A stretch of 64,000 nt of DNA from Bradyrhizobium sp. CCBAU 53340 (lineage in GTDB: Bacteria; Pseudomonadota; Alphaproteobacteria; Rhizobiales; Xanthobacteraceae), in contig NZ_CP030055.1 of the NCBI RefSeq assembly GCF_015291645.1, positions 1,860,001-1,924,000 on the forward strand, written 5' to 3'. Numbering within the stretch: position 1 is the first letter of the stretch; each line of letters starts with the position of its first letter. This document shows positions 7,916-16,963 of the stretch, in pieces. Position numbers and translations under genes: made by a program. The notes beneath the pieces are model-generated. The model saw nothing but the letters and a program-made list of their open reading frames with translations, was not told the DNA's origin and searched no databases.

Positions 7916-10537
7916 TCACGCCCGCTGCACAAAACTGTCCACGACCTTCTTCTCGCCGGCCTTGTCGAAGGCGATGGTGAGCTTGTTGCCGTCGATCTTG
8001 GTGACGCGGCCGTAGCCGAATTTCTGGTGGAAGACGCGGTCGGAGAGCGCGAATTCCGACGTCGTGCCGGTCGATTTGGCGACCAGCTCGCCCTCGATCG
8101 TCAGGGGGCCGCGGCGGCGCGAGGAGAAGCTGCCGAAATCGGGACCCGAAGACGAAGATGAAGACGAAGAGAACGTCGCGGCTTCTTCCTCGAAGCCGCC
8201 GCGCCCGCCGCCGCCGTTGCGACCGCCGCTCCGGTTGCGATTGGCCTGAGCGCGTTGCCAGCCCGGCGTCGAATAGGTCGAACCGAAGGCTTCCATGTCG
8301 TCGAAGCGCGAGGCGCCGTAGCCGCCGGTGCCGCCCCAGGCCGAGCCGCCCTTGGATTCGGTGATCTCGACATTGGCCGCCGGCAATTCGTCGAGGAAGC
8401 GCGACGGGATCGTGGTCGACCAGGTGCCATGGATCCGGCGGTTGGTCGCAAAATAGATCATGGCGCGGCGGCGGGCGCGGGTCAGGCCGACATGGCCGAG
8501 ACGACGCTCTTCCTCGAGGCCCGCGCGGCCCTGTTCGTCCAAGGTGCGCTGGCTCGGGAACAGGCCTTCCTCCCAGCCGGGCAGGAACACGTTGTCGAAT
8601 TCGAGGCCCTTGGCCGAGTGCAGCGTCATCAGCGACACCGCGTCGTCCTCGGCGCCGCCCTCGCGGTCCATCACAAGCGAGATGTGCTCGAGGAATCCTT
8701 GCAGGTTCTCGAATTCCTCCATCGAGCGCACGAGCTCTTTCAGGTTCTCCAGCCGGCCCGCTGCATCCGCCGAACGGTCCTTCTGCCACATCTCGGTGTA
8801 GCCGCTCTCGTCGAGCACGATCTGGGCGAGATCAGTGTGTGCGGTGACCTCGCGCTGGGCGCGCCAGCGGTCGAACTGGGCGACGACGTCGCGAAGCGAG
8901 CCGCGCGCCTTCGGCTTCAGCTCGTCGGTCTCGACCACCGCGCGCGCCGCCTCGAACAGCGGAATACGGCGCTTGCGGGCGTGGTCGTGCAGCAACTGGA
9001 TGGTGGCATCGCCAAGCCCGCGCTTGGGGACGTTGACGATGCGCTCGAAGGCGAGATCGTCGGCCGGCGAATTGATGACGCGCAAATACGCCAGCGCATC
9101 GCGGATTTCAGCGCGTTCATAGAAGCGCGGTCCGCCGATGACGCGGTAGGGCAGGCCGAGCGTGACGAAACGGTCTTCGAACTCGCGCATCTGGTAGGAG
9201 GCGCGTACCAGGATCGCGATCTCGTTGAGCTTCTCGCCCTGGCGCTGCAGCTGCTCGATCTCCTCGCCGATGCCGCGGGCTTCCTCTTCCGAATCCCACG
9301 AGCCAGTCACCGTGACCTTCTCGCCCTCGACGTCCTCGGTGCGCAGCGTCTTGCCGAGCCGGCCTTCATTGTGCGCGATCAAATGCGAGGCAGCGGCGAG
9401 GATATGGCCGGTCGAGCGGTAATTGCGCTCAAGGCGGATGACCTTGGCGCCGGGAAAATCGTGCTCGAAGCGCAGGATGTTGTCGACCTCGGCGCCGCGC
9501 CAGCCATAGATCGACTGGTCGTCGTCGCCGACGCAGCAGATGTTTTTGACGTGGTTCTTCTCCCTCTCCCCGTCCTTCACGGGGGAGCGACGAGCTTCGC
9601 TCGCGCTGAGAGCGTCGGGGTGAGGGGCTGTCTCCACGAGCTCGGTCAGTGGAGAGTCCCCCTCACCCACATCGCTTTGCGATGCGACCTCTCCCCGCAC
9701 GCGGGGAGAGGTAAGAGATGACGGCGCCTGCGACAGCAGCCGCAGCCAGAGATATTGCGCGACGTTGGTGTCCTGATATTCGTCGACCAGGATGAATTTG
9801 AAGCGCTGCTGGTACTGCCGGAGAATGTCCGGGTGCTCGCGGAAGATGCGGATGTTTTCCAGCAAGAGATCGCCGAAATCGGCGGCGTTCAAAATCTTCA
9901 GCCGCTCCTGGTAGCTCGCATAGAGCTTGCCGCCCTTGCCGTTGGCGAACATCGCAGCTTCGCCGGAGGGTACCTGCGACGGCGTCAGGCCGCGGTTCTT
10001 CCAGCCGTCGATCAGGCCGGCCAGCATCCGCGCCGGCCAGCGCTTGTCGTCGATATTCTCGGCCTGCAGGAGCTGCTTGAGCAGCCGGACCTGGTCGTCG
10101 ACATCGAGCACGGTGAAATTCGACTTGAGCTGCGCCAGCTCGGCATGGAAACGCAGGATGCGGCCGCCGATGGAGTGGAAGGTGCCGAGCCACGGCATGC
10201 CTTCCACGGCGTGGCCGAGCATCTGGCCGAGCCGGTGCTTCATCTCGCGCGCGGCCTTGTTGGTGAAGGTCACCGACAGGATCTCAGCCGGGCGGGCGCG
10301 GCCCTGGCTCAGGATATGGGCGATGCGCGTGGTCAGCACGCGCGTCTTGCCGGTGCCGGCGCCGGCCAGCACCAGGACCGGGCCGTCCAGCGTCTCCACC
10401 GCCTCGCGCTGCTCCGGATTGAGCCCGGTCAGATATTTCGGGCCCACCGAGGCGCGCGCACGCGCGGCAATGCCGCCGGCGGCAGGCTGGTGGTCGGGAA
10501 CGCTGGTGATCTTGCTCGGCTCGGTCATGCGAATCAT
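7916..10537 (-). CDS. uvrD: ATP-dependent DNA helicase UvrD/PcrA with an in-frame repeat insert
   Basis: 873 residues, a superfamily 1A 3'-5' helicase for nucleotide excision and mismatch repair. Walker A GAGTGKT is at 59-65, Walker B VDEYQDTN at 251-258, and GDDDQSIYGWRG at 337-348. A Tudor-like tail (FALSDRVFHQKFGYGRV...) follows a poly-Ser stretch. Between Walker B and the GDDDQ motif about 53 residues (roughly 275-328) are encoded by a genomic palindromic repeat (nt 9558-9718) that keeps the frame open; usual homologues go almost directly from the preceding helix to NICCVGDDDQ. The start at 10537 follows GTGGGGCCAA; a GTG six codons upstream is less likely. Confidence 0.93.
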   Translation of the reverse strand: MIRMTEPSKITSVPDHQPAAGGIAARARASVGPKYLTGLNPEQREAVETLDGPVLVLAGAGTGKTRVLTTRIAHILSQGRARPAEILSVTFTNKAAREMKHRLGQMLGHAVEGMPWLGTFHSIGGRILRFHAELAQLKSNFTVLDVDDQVRLLKQLLQAENIDDKRWPARMLAGLIDGWKNRGLTPSQVPSGEAAMFANGKGGKLYASYQERLKILNAADFGDLLLENIRIFREHPDILRQYQQRFKFILVDEYQDTNVAQYLWLRLLSQAPSSLTSPRVRGEVASQSDVGEGDSPLTELVETAPHPDALSASEARRSPVKDGEREKNHVKNICCVGDDDQSIYGWRGAEVDNILRFEHDFPGAKVIRLERNYRSTGHILAAASHLIAHNEGRLGKTLRTEDVEGEKVTVTGSWDSEEEARGIGEEIEQLQRQGEKLNEIAILVRASYQMREFEDRFVTLGLPYRVIGGPRFYERAEIRDALAYLRVINSPADDLAFERIVNVPKRGLGDATIQLLHDHARKRRIPLFEAARAVVETDELKPKARGSLRDVVAQFDRWRAQREVTAHTDLAQIVLDESGYTEMWQKDRSADAAGRLENLKELVRSMEEFENLQGFLEHISLVMDREGGAEDDAVSLMTLHSAKGLEFDNVFLPGWEEGLFPSQRTLDEQGRAGLEEERRLGHVGLTRARRRAMIYFATNRRIHGTWSTTIPSRFLDELPAANVEITESKGGSAWGGTGGYGASRFDDMEAFGSTYSTPGWQRAQANRNRSGGRNGGGGRGGFEEEAATFSSSSSSSSGPDFGSFSSRRRGPLTIEGELVAKSTGTTSEFALSDRVFHQKFGYGRVTKIDGNKLTIAFDKAGEKKVVDSFVQRA
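9558..9718. repeat. Palindromic repeat (CCTCTCCCCGC type) inside the helicase coding region
   Basis: Reads CTCCCTCTCCCCGTCCTTCACGGGG at one end and CTCTCCCCGCACGCGGGGAGAGGTAA at the other, with internal GGGTGAGGGG / CCCCTCACCC arms. This is the ubiquitous intergenic repeat of Bradyrhizobium-type genomes. Here it is within the uvrD reading frame, adds a multiple of three bases and contributes no stop codon. Confidence 0.85.
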
Positions 10538-10776
10538 TTGGCCCCACGATGGCACCGCGGGGTGACGGGAGGGAGCCTTCTTAACAGGGATTAGCGCCTA
10601 TATGGGGCGGCGGGGAGGGGTTTTCCACGTGCGTGGCACCCCGATTTGTTCCAGTCGCAGAGGCGAATTTCGCCGTTATGCGTGCCGGAACCATCGTTCC
10701 CACGTCGAGATTGTCTGGGCAGGTGGCGCGTCCAGTCGCGCCGATCGCAGAGAGACATCAAGACGAGGGTATCGCT

Positions 10777-10947
10777 ATGCTGAGCTGGGTTGTGACGTTC
10801 CTGATTATCGCACTGATCGCCGGTATCCTGGGCTTTGGCGGCCTCGCTGGCGCTTCGATCGAAATCGCCAAGATCATCTTCTTCGTCGCGGTCGTCCTGT
10901 TCCTGGTCTCGGCCGTGGTCGGATTGGCGCGCGGCCGCAGGATATAG
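10777..10947 (+). CDS. DUF1328 (YtjA) small membrane protein
   Basis: 56 residues with two hydrophobic helices (about 3-25 and 30-50), [20 protein letters not shown] at the start and the family's GLARGRR end. DUF1328 proteins are small inner-membrane proteins of unknown function, often stress-induced. The start at 10777 is set by a good GACGAGGG ribosome site seven bases upstream. It stands alone between the helicase and thioesterase genes. Confidence 0.88.
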   Translation: MLSWVVTFLIIALIAGILGFGGLAGASIEIAKIIFFVAVVLFLVSAVVGLARGRRI

Positions 10948-10965
10948 CGCGCCGGATACCATGCA

Positions 10966-11469
10966 CTACCGCTTCGAGGGCATCGCCACGTTTCGGCCGA
11001 TGCCCTCGGGCCGCGGCACGGTGCTATGAGCCGTGACGACAGCCGCAATACGCTCGCGAATGTCGGGCGGAAACGCCGCCACCTTGCGCGAGCCCATGTC
11101 GATGTGCAGCGACATGTTCTCGGACGTCGCCGACAGCCAGCCTTCGGTTGCGTGCCGCAGCTCTTCGAAGGTGTGCAGGCGCTTATCGTCGGCCTCCAGC
11201 AGCCAGACCGAGACCTGTACCGGATCTCCAAGATGGATTTCACGCAAGTACCGCACATGGCATTCGGCCGTGAAGGTCGAGCCGCTGCGCTCCTTCATGT
11301 AGGTTGGCCCGATCCCGAGCTGCAGCCACATCTGGTCGATCGCCCGGTCGAACATCACGTTGTAATAGGCCATGTTGAGGTGGCCGTTATAGTCGATCCA
11401 TTGCGGCTCGATCTGCATGATCGATGAGCGGAACGGCTCGGCAGGCTTCGAAGCGGCACTCTCCGGCAT
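10966..11469 (-). CDS. 4HBT-family acyl-CoA thioesterase
   Basis: 167 residues of hot-dog fold. The helix motif WIDYNGHLNMAYYNVMFD (about 25-42), with Asp in the thioesterase active-site position, is typical of the YbgC/4-hydroxybenzoyl-CoA thioesterase group, including the thioesterases of carnitine/betaine degradation. The start at 11469 follows AGGGAATGAAC. It is divergent from a D-lactate-dehydrogenase-type flavoprotein (87 bp between starts). No carnitine dehydrogenase gene is present, so the substrate is unknown. Confidence 0.85.
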   Translation of the reverse strand: MPESAASKPAEPFRSSIMQIEPQWIDYNGHLNMAYYNVMFDRAIDQMWLQLGIGPTYMKERSGSTFTAECHVRYLREIHLGDPVQVSVWLLEADDKRLHTFEELRHATEGWLSATSENMSLHIDMGSRKVAAFPPDIRERIAAVVTAHSTVPRPEGIGRNVAMPSKR

Positions 11470-11556
11470 GGTTCATTCCCTGGCTATGCATCCGGTCCCT
11501 TGACTTGACCGGCTTTATGTCCTTTGCCACGGTTCATTCTGTCGGGAGGAATGTCC

Positions 11557-12981
11557 GTGGGTACGACCATCACCAATAATCCGCCGCGGGTCGAGCCGAA
11601 AGCCCTTGCAAGCGCGCTGGAGCAGCTTGCCGCCCGCTTCGGCAACCGCCTCATCACCTCGCAGGCCGTTCGCGAGCAGCACGGCCACACCACGACGTGG
11701 ATTCCGAACCAGCCACCTGACGGCGTGGTGATGGCGCAGGAGACGGCCGACATCCAGGACGTGGTGCGGATCTGCGCGAGGAACGGCGTGCCCGTCATTC
11801 CCTTCGGCACCGGCACCTCGCTCGAGGGCCAGGTCAACGCGCCCGCGGGCGGCATCTCGATCGATCTGCGCGACATGAACAAGGTGCTGGCGGTGCATGC
11901 CGAAGACCTCGACTGCGTGATCCAGCCCGGCGTGACCCGCAAGGCGCTGAACGAGCATCTGCGCGACCAGGGTCTGTTCTTCCCGATCGATCCCGGCGCG
12001 GACGCCTCGCTCGGCGGCATGGCCTCGACCCGCGCCTCCGGCACCAACGCGGTGCGCTACGGCACCATGCGCGAGAGCGTTCTCGCATTGAAGGTGGTGC
12101 GCGGCGACGGCGAGATCATCACCACGGGGACGCGCGCCAAGAAATCCTCGGCCGGCTACGACCTGACGCATCTGTTCGTCGGTGCCGAAGGCACGCTCGG
12201 TATCATCTCCGAGCTGACCATCCGCCTGCGCGGCATCCCCGAGACGATCGCGGCCGGCGCGGTGTCGTTCGCGTCAGTGCACGGCGCGTGTCAGGCCGTG
12301 ATCCTGGCGATCCAGACCGGCATTCCCGTCGCGCGCATCGAGCTGCTCAACGCTGCGCAGGTCAAGGCCTGCAACGCCTATTCGAAGCTGACGCTGCCGG
12401 AGACCCCGCTGCTGCTGATGGAATTCCACGGCAGCGAGATCGAGGTCGCCGAACAGTCCAAGGCGTTCGGCGAGATCGCGAAAGACTGCGGCGGCGGCGA
12501 TTTTTCCTGGACCACCAAGCCGGAGGACCGCACCAAACTGTGGCAGGCCCGGCACGACGCCTATTGGTCCGTGAAGGCGCTGCGGCCCGGTGACAGCATC
12601 GGCGTGGTCGCGACCGACGTCTGCGTGCCGATCTCGCGGCTTGCCGACTGCGTCAGCGAGACCGAGGAAGACCTCAAGCGTCTCAATTTGCTGTCGCCGA
12701 TCGTCGGCCATGTCGGCGACGGCAATTTCCACTGCTCGTTGGTGTGCGACACCAATGACGCGGCCGAGATGGCGCGCGGCGAGGAGTTCATGCATCGCCT
12801 GGTCGAGCGCGCGCAGGCGATGGATGGCACCTGCACCGGCGAGCACGGCATCGGCCAGGGCAAGCAGAAATATCTCAAGGCCGAGCTTGGTCCCGAGGCG
12901 CTCGATGCAATGCGGGCGCTGAAAAAGGCGCTCGATCCGCAGAACATCTTCAACCCCGGCAAGATCGTGCCGGAGGCATAG
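11557..12981 (+). CDS. FAD-linked D-lactate/glycolate dehydrogenase-type oxidase
   Basis: 474 residues (476 from the ATG at 11551). The PCMH-type FAD-binding domain (about 50-230) contains PFGTGTSLEGQVNAP and DPGADASLGGMASTRASGTN. The C-terminal lactate/glycolate oxidase domain contains HVGDGNFHC and the CTGEHGIGQGK motif. It should oxidise a 2-hydroxyacid (D-lactate, glycolate or 2-hydroxyglutarate) and pass electrons to cytochrome or quinone. GGAGGA abuts the ATG at 11551 but is ideally spaced for the GTG at 11557, which is why that start is taken. The stop codon TAG lies at the first bases of a repeat (12981). Confidence 0.9.
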   Translation: MGTTITNNPPRVEPKALASALEQLAARFGNRLITSQAVREQHGHTTTWIPNQPPDGVVMAQETADIQDVVRICARNGVPVIPFGTGTSLEGQVNAPAGGISIDLRDMNKVLAVHAEDLDCVIQPGVTRKALNEHLRDQGLFFPIDPGADASLGGMASTRASGTNAVRYGTMRESVLALKVVRGDGEIITTGTRAKKSSAGYDLTHLFVGAEGTLGIISELTIRLRGIPETIAAGAVSFASVHGACQAVILAIQTGIPVARIELLNAAQVKACNAYSKLTLPETPLLLMEFHGSEIEVAEQSKAFGEIAKDCGGGDFSWTTKPEDRTKLWQARHDAYWSVKALRPGDSIGVVATDVCVPISRLADCVSETEEDLKRLNLLSPIVGHVGDGNFHCSLVCDTNDAAEMARGEEFMHRLVERAQAMDGTCTGEHGIGQGKQKYLKAELGPEALDAMRALKKALDPQNIFNPGKIVPEA

Positions 12982-13034
12982 AGCATGATCCGGAAAAGTG
13001 CGCTGCGGTTTTCCGAAAAGATCATGTTCAAACT
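12981..13034. repeat. GAGCATGATCCGGAAAAG...CTTTTCCG-type palindromic repeat
   Basis: GAGCATGATCCGGAAAAGTG then GGTTTTCCGAAAAGATCATG: outer arms GCATGATC/GATCATG and inner CGGAAAA/TTTTCCG. It is a very common Bradyrhizobium intergenic element. A decayed copy lies at 18552-18590. It begins at the stop codon of the preceding flavoprotein gene. Confidence 0.8.
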
Positions 13035-13147
13035 ATAATCTAGCGCGGCCTGCCGCGTCGCGGTCGCGGGAACTTTCGGCAGCCAAGCCGGTTCCAATTC
13101 CCGACAAGTTCCGATGCCTCAATGGCGCGGCTTTGCGGGAGGATGCG

Positions 13148-14467
13148 ATGTTGCGACCGGTCATTGGAATTGCCGTGATGGCGTTGGCCTGCATGCTGGC
13201 GGGCGCGGCTCTGGGCAAGGGCGGTGGTGGCCATGGTGGCGGGGGTCACGGTGGCGGCGGTCACGGTGGCGGGCACGGCGGTGGCCATCATGGTGGTGGT
13301 GGACATTTTGGCGGGCATGGTGGGGGACATGTGCATGCCGGCGGGCATCATGGCGGGCCTCGCTTTGCGGCAGGCCCTCGACATGGCGGTCCGAACTTCG
13401 GCCAGATCCGCAATGCGGCCGTCCGCCCGGCGAATTTCCACAACGCGCTCAATCTGCATTCCAGCGCCTTCCGCAACGGTCGCCTGATCAGCAATCCCGC
13501 GGCGCGTGCCCAGATCGCAGCGGCGGCGGCGCTCGCCGGCTGGCATGGTGCGAGCAGCGGATGGTGGCAACATGCAGGAGGCGGTTACGGCTGGGTCGGA
13601 CCGCTGTTCTGGCCGTTCGCCTACAATGATCTCTACGACTACACGATCTGGGGCGACGGTCTCGGTTTCTGGGGCTACGGCTATCCGGACATCTATGCCG
13701 GCCTGTTCGGCCCCTATGGCTATGACGGTTTGTCGGCCTATCTGCCGTCGCGACCGCAGGGACGCAGGCACGCGCGTGGTGTTGCGCTGGATCAGCTTTG
13801 CGGCAGCGACCGCCGCGAGATCGTCGGTCTGCCGATCGACCAGATTGCGGCCGCGGTGCAGCCGACCGAAGCGCAAGATGCAAGCCTCGACGAGCTTGGC
13901 AATGCCTCGATGGATGCGGCCGGAATGATCCGTGCCTCCTGCCCGACGCAGGTCGCGGCGACGGCGCCCGGCCGGCTAGCGGCGATGCAACAGCGCATCG
14001 AGGCGATGGAGAAAGCCGTCGATCTGGTGCAACCCGCCCTCGAGAAATTCTATGGCTCGCTCACCGACGAACAGAAGGCGCGCTTCAACGCGCTCGCCGA
14101 CGACCAGCGGCGTGCGACAGCCTCCGGCAACGCAGGGACATCGCTGGTCCAGAATTGCAGTGCGCCCGCTGCGCTCGACTGGCCCGGCGCCGACATCGAG
14201 GCTAGGCTTCATCCGAACGACACCCAGCGCGCCGCGCTGCAAGTGCTTCAGGATACCAGCGCCAAGGTCAGCGCATCGCTGAAGGAGGCGTGCCAGCCGG
14301 GCGACGTCGTGACGCCCCCGGCGCGCATGGCCGCGGTCCGCAAGCGGCTCGAAATCATGCTCGATGGCGTCAAGTCGGTTCGCGCGGCGCTGGAGGATTT
14401 CTACGGCACGCTCAATGACGAGCAGAAGGCGCAGTTCGAGGCCATCGGACCACGTCGAAGTTCCTGA
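13148..14467 (+). CDS. Secreted Gly/His-rich protein with two LTXXQ modules
   Basis: 439 residues. A signal peptide (about 1-24) is followed by a low-complexity GGGHGGGGHGG tract (about 24-75), which looks metal-binding. A Trp/Tyr/Gly-rich section (about 135-205) follows. The C-terminal half has two repeats of one helical module, each containing an LTXXQ-like motif: LTDEQKARFNAL and LNDEQKAQFEAI, with paired cysteines (RASCPTQV, QNCSAP, EACQPG). LTXXQ proteins include the periplasmic chaperones Spy and CpxP. The start follows GGGAGGATGCG. The function is probably envelope or metal stress; this is inferred. Confidence 0.75.
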   Translation: MLRPVIGIAVMALACMLAGAALGKGGGGHGGGGHGGGGHGGGHGGGHHGGGGHFGGHGGGHVHAGGHHGGPRFAAGPRHGGPNFGQIRNAAVRPANFHNALNLHSSAFRNGRLISNPAARAQIAAAAALAGWHGASSGWWQHAGGGYGWVGPLFWPFAYNDLYDYTIWGDGLGFWGYGYPDIYAGLFGPYGYDGLSAYLPSRPQGRRHARGVALDQLCGSDRREIVGLPIDQIAAAVQPTEAQDASLDELGNASMDAAGMIRASCPTQVAATAPGRLAAMQQRIEAMEKAVDLVQPALEKFYGSLTDEQKARFNALADDQRRATASGNAGTSLVQNCSAPAALDWPGADIEARLHPNDTQRAALQVLQDTSAKVSASLKEACQPGDVVTPPARMAAVRKRLEIMLDGVKSVRAALEDFYGTLNDEQKAQFEAIGPRRSS

Positions 14468-14587
14468 ATGCACTTGCGAAAGACTGTGACGTAAAAATCG
14501 TCTCGCCGATCTCGATCGGTCTCTCTATGCTGAGTGCGCCTGAAGTGCGGCAATATCGGCGGCTGGAAGACCGCTTGTGGTGGGACG

Positions 14588-14950
14588 ATGACGTGGTTCG
14601 CGAAGCCGAAGCCGGCAGACATCTGGGACGAAGCGATCGCCTCGCCGCTCGGTGACATCGAAGCTGCGGCGCGCATCCGCGCCATCTGTGAAGCTGCGGC
14701 CCAGAGCGCCATCGCCACTGCGCGAAACGACAAGGACGAGAGCGCTCGTTATGAACGCGCGGCGAAAGTCGCGATGGAGATCGCGATGAAGATCTCCGAC
14801 GGCCTGATGCGCGACGACGCGGTGCATCGCATCGTCGATCTCTGCATGACGGCCAACGATCTCAAGACCGCACAGATCCTGTTCCGCGCGATCCAGGCCA
14901 GCTGGATCCGCGAAACGGTGCAACGGGATCATCCGGCGCTGGTGCAGTGA
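14588..14950 (+). CDS. Hypothetical protein
   Basis: 120 residues, MTWFAKPKPADIWDEAIASP at the start, almost wholly alpha-helical, acidic/basic mixed, no signal or membrane segment. I do not recognise the family. The sequence pattern (ARIRAICEAAAQSAIATAR, RYERAAKVAMEIAMKI, DAVHRIVDLCMTANDLKTAQ) suggests a TPR-like helical hairpin protein. The ATG at 14588 follows GGTGGGACG. It ends 44 bp before a palindromic repeat. Confidence 0.55.
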   Translation: MTWFAKPKPADIWDEAIASPLGDIEAAARIRAICEAAAQSAIATARNDKDESARYERAAKVAMEIAMKISDGLMRDDAVHRIVDLCMTANDLKTAQILFRAIQASWIRETVQRDHPALVQ

Positions 14951-14993
14951 TCGTTCGTTGCTGTCGCATTGGGACGACATGCTTATCTATGAC

Positions 14994-15057
14994 CGTCGTC
15001 CTTCGAGGCTCCGCTTGCGCCGCGTTCGCGTCTCAAGCGGAGGCCTCAGGATGACGG
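14994..15057. repeat. CCGTCATCCTGAGG...CCTTCGAGG-type palindromic repeat
   Basis: CGTCGTCCTTCGAGGCTCCGCTTG ... CAAGCGGAGGCCTCAGGATGACGG forms a long inverted repeat (CCTCCGCTTG / CAAGCGGAGG). On the minus strand its first codons encode the last residues and TGA stop of the SulP gene ending at 15046. Confidence 0.8.
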
Positions 15058-16740
15058 AGTGAACATTTGATCGCCCTTCGCCAGCCTGTGCACCGCCTCG
15101 TCCACGCTGTGGAAGACGTGCTCCTTCGGCAGGACTTCGAACAGGCGGAAGCGCTCGAAGGCGTCCTGCGCGCGCACCGATTCCAGCCGCGCCAGCGCAA
15201 CCGTGACGCCTTGCGCGTTGCACACCTTGAAGACGTCAAGCAGGATCTGCGCGGCGGTGAAGTCGATCTCGACCATGCCGCTCGCCTCCAGCACCAGCAA
15301 TTGCGGTGTCGCAGTGCCCAGAACCTTCGTCACGTCGCTGCGAAAACCCGGCGCGTTGAGAAAGGACAGCGGCGCCTGGAGCCCGATCACGGCGACCCCC
15401 GCGACGCGCTCGCCGGTGATGTGCGGATGCGCGGGCCACCAGATCGTGGTGCCCGGCACGCGCTCGAACTCGACGAGCCGTGCGCGCGTCGTGCTCCAGA
15501 TACCGTGCAGCAGCGACAGCACGATGCCGAGGAAGGCGCCTTGTTGGATCGGCAGCACGATGATCAGCGCGGCGGTGGCGACGATGAGTAGGAATTCGCT
15601 GAACGACTGGCGATAGATCGTCACGATCTGTTGCACACGGATGATCCGCAGCGCCACGAACAGCAAGATGCCGCCAAGCGCGGCGTCCGGAACGTGGTGC
15701 AGCAATCCGGTGCCGAATGCGAGCAGCGCCAGCACGATCATGGCTGCGGCAAGGCCTGCGAGTTGCGACTGTCCGCCGGTCTCGGCGACGATGCCCGTGC
15801 GCGGTGGGCTGGCATTGACCGGAAACGCGCCGAACAGGCCTGACAGCACGCTGCCGGCGCCGGCGCCGAGAAAGTCGCGGTCGACGTCGGCGGGCTTGTC
15901 GGCATCCGACGGGAAGGATCGCGTTGTGGCCGCGGTCTGCACCATTACCACAACGGTGATCACGAAAGCGAGCGGCACCAGCCGCACCCAGAGCTCCGGC
16001 GCCAGATCAGGCAAGGTCGGTCGTGGCAGCGTGCCCGGCACTGTGCCGACCACGTTGACGCCCTTGCTCTCGAGACCTAGCGCGATGGTGGCCAGCGTCG
16101 CGCCGACGAGGCCGATCAGCGCACCGGGAATTTTTGCGCTGATGTTCTCGGAGATGAAGACCACGGCCAGCACGCCGAAGCCGATGCAGAGCGTGATGGG
16201 ATTGGTGCGCCCGATCTCGCCCGCGAGCACTCCGATACGGTCGAGCGTCGGACCGCCAGGCGATTCCAGTCCCAATACTCCCGGCAGTTGCGACACGATG
16301 ATGTGGACCGAGATGCCGGCGAGAAAGCCGACCATGACCGGCATCGACAGGAGGTTGGCGATTCCGCCGAGACGGAACGCACCGCCGGCGAGCATCATCG
16401 CGCCGACCATCAGGGCCAGCGCGATCGCAAGGCCCTGATATTCAGGCGAACCTGTGGTGGCGAGCGCAGCGAGCCCGCCGGCGAAGATCGGGGTGATCGT
16501 GGAATCGGCGCCGCAGGACAGGAAGCGGTTGCCGCCGAGCAGCGCAAAGCCGAGTGAGCCCGCCATGAAGGCGAAGAAGCCGATCTGCGGCGTGAAGCCG
16601 CCGAGCCGCGCGGTCGCCATCTGCTCGGGGATGGCGATCGCCGCGAGCGTCAGCCCGGCCATGAGATCGCCGGGCAGGGAATAGGACGCGAGCGATCGAA
16701 ACAGCGGCCATGCGTGCTTGGCGTGAGCGTCTTGCGGCAT
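15046..16740 (-). CDS. SulP-family anion transporter with STAS domain
   Basis: 564 residues. The N-terminal 420 residues hold the 14-segment SulP transport fold, including the PGDLMAGLTLAAIAIPEQMA entry helix and an AFPVNASPPRTGIVAETGGQSQLAG re-entrant segment. The C-terminal STAS domain (about 440-550; IDFTAAQILLDVFKVC) regulates transport. The family moves sulfate, bicarbonate or dicarboxylates by proton or sodium symport; the substrate cannot be set from sequence. The stop codon lies inside a repeat. A near-perfect 20 bp dyad 70 bp upstream may be an operator. Confidence 0.9.
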   Translation of the reverse strand: MPQDAHAKHAWPLFRSLASYSLPGDLMAGLTLAAIAIPEQMATARLGGFTPQIGFFAFMAGSLGFALLGGNRFLSCGADSTITPIFAGGLAALATTGSPEYQGLAIALALMVGAMMLAGGAFRLGGIANLLSMPVMVGFLAGISVHIIVSQLPGVLGLESPGGPTLDRIGVLAGEIGRTNPITLCIGFGVLAVVFISENISAKIPGALIGLVGATLATIALGLESKGVNVVGTVPGTLPRPTLPDLAPELWVRLVPLAFVITVVVMVQTAATTRSFPSDADKPADVDRDFLGAGAGSVLSGLFGAFPVNASPPRTGIVAETGGQSQLAGLAAAMIVLALLAFGTGLLHHVPDAALGGILLFVALRIIRVQQIVTIYRQSFSEFLLIVATAALIIVLPIQQGAFLGIVLSLLHGIWSTTRARLVEFERVPGTTIWWPAHPHITGERVAGVAVIGLQAPLSFLNAPGFRSDVTKVLGTATPQLLVLEASGMVEIDFTAAQILLDVFKVCNAQGVTVALARLESVRAQDAFERFRLFEVLPKEHVFHSVDEAVHRLAKGDQMFTPSS

Positions 16741-16810
16741 CGATGTGGTGTCCCCGGACAGGCTGGTGTCGATTATTCAGACTACAACGATTCCGGGTTG
16801 GAGAGTGGCA

Positions 16811-16830
16811 GTTGGTGAATATTCGCCAAC
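16811..16830. promoter_or_regulatory. 20 bp inverted repeat upstream of the SulP gene
   Basis: GTTGGTGAATATTCGCCAAC: 9 of 10 base pairs match across the centre. It lies 71 bp before the SulP start codon, a likely position for a dimeric regulator. No regulator gene is adjacent. Confidence 0.45.
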
Positions 16831-16832
16831 TA

Positions 16833-16888
16833 CGTGTCCCGGACAAGCAGCAACGCGGAGCGTTGCTGCGCAGAGCCGGGGCACGAGA
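16833..16888. repeat. Palindromic intergenic repeat, short copy of the 3882 element
   Basis: CGTGTCCCGGACAAGCAGCAACGC ... GCGTTGCTGCGCAGAGCCGGGGCACGAGAG, with a GCAACGC/GCGTTGC stem and outer CGTGTCCCGG / CCGGGGCACG arms, matching both ends of the repeat at 3882-4022. Confidence 0.75.
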
Positions 16889-16963
16889 GACGCCTCTCCT
16901 CCACCATCAACGAAAGAGTCCGCGGACACCATGCCTGCGGACCTCTGTTCGTCGTCGGCGATC

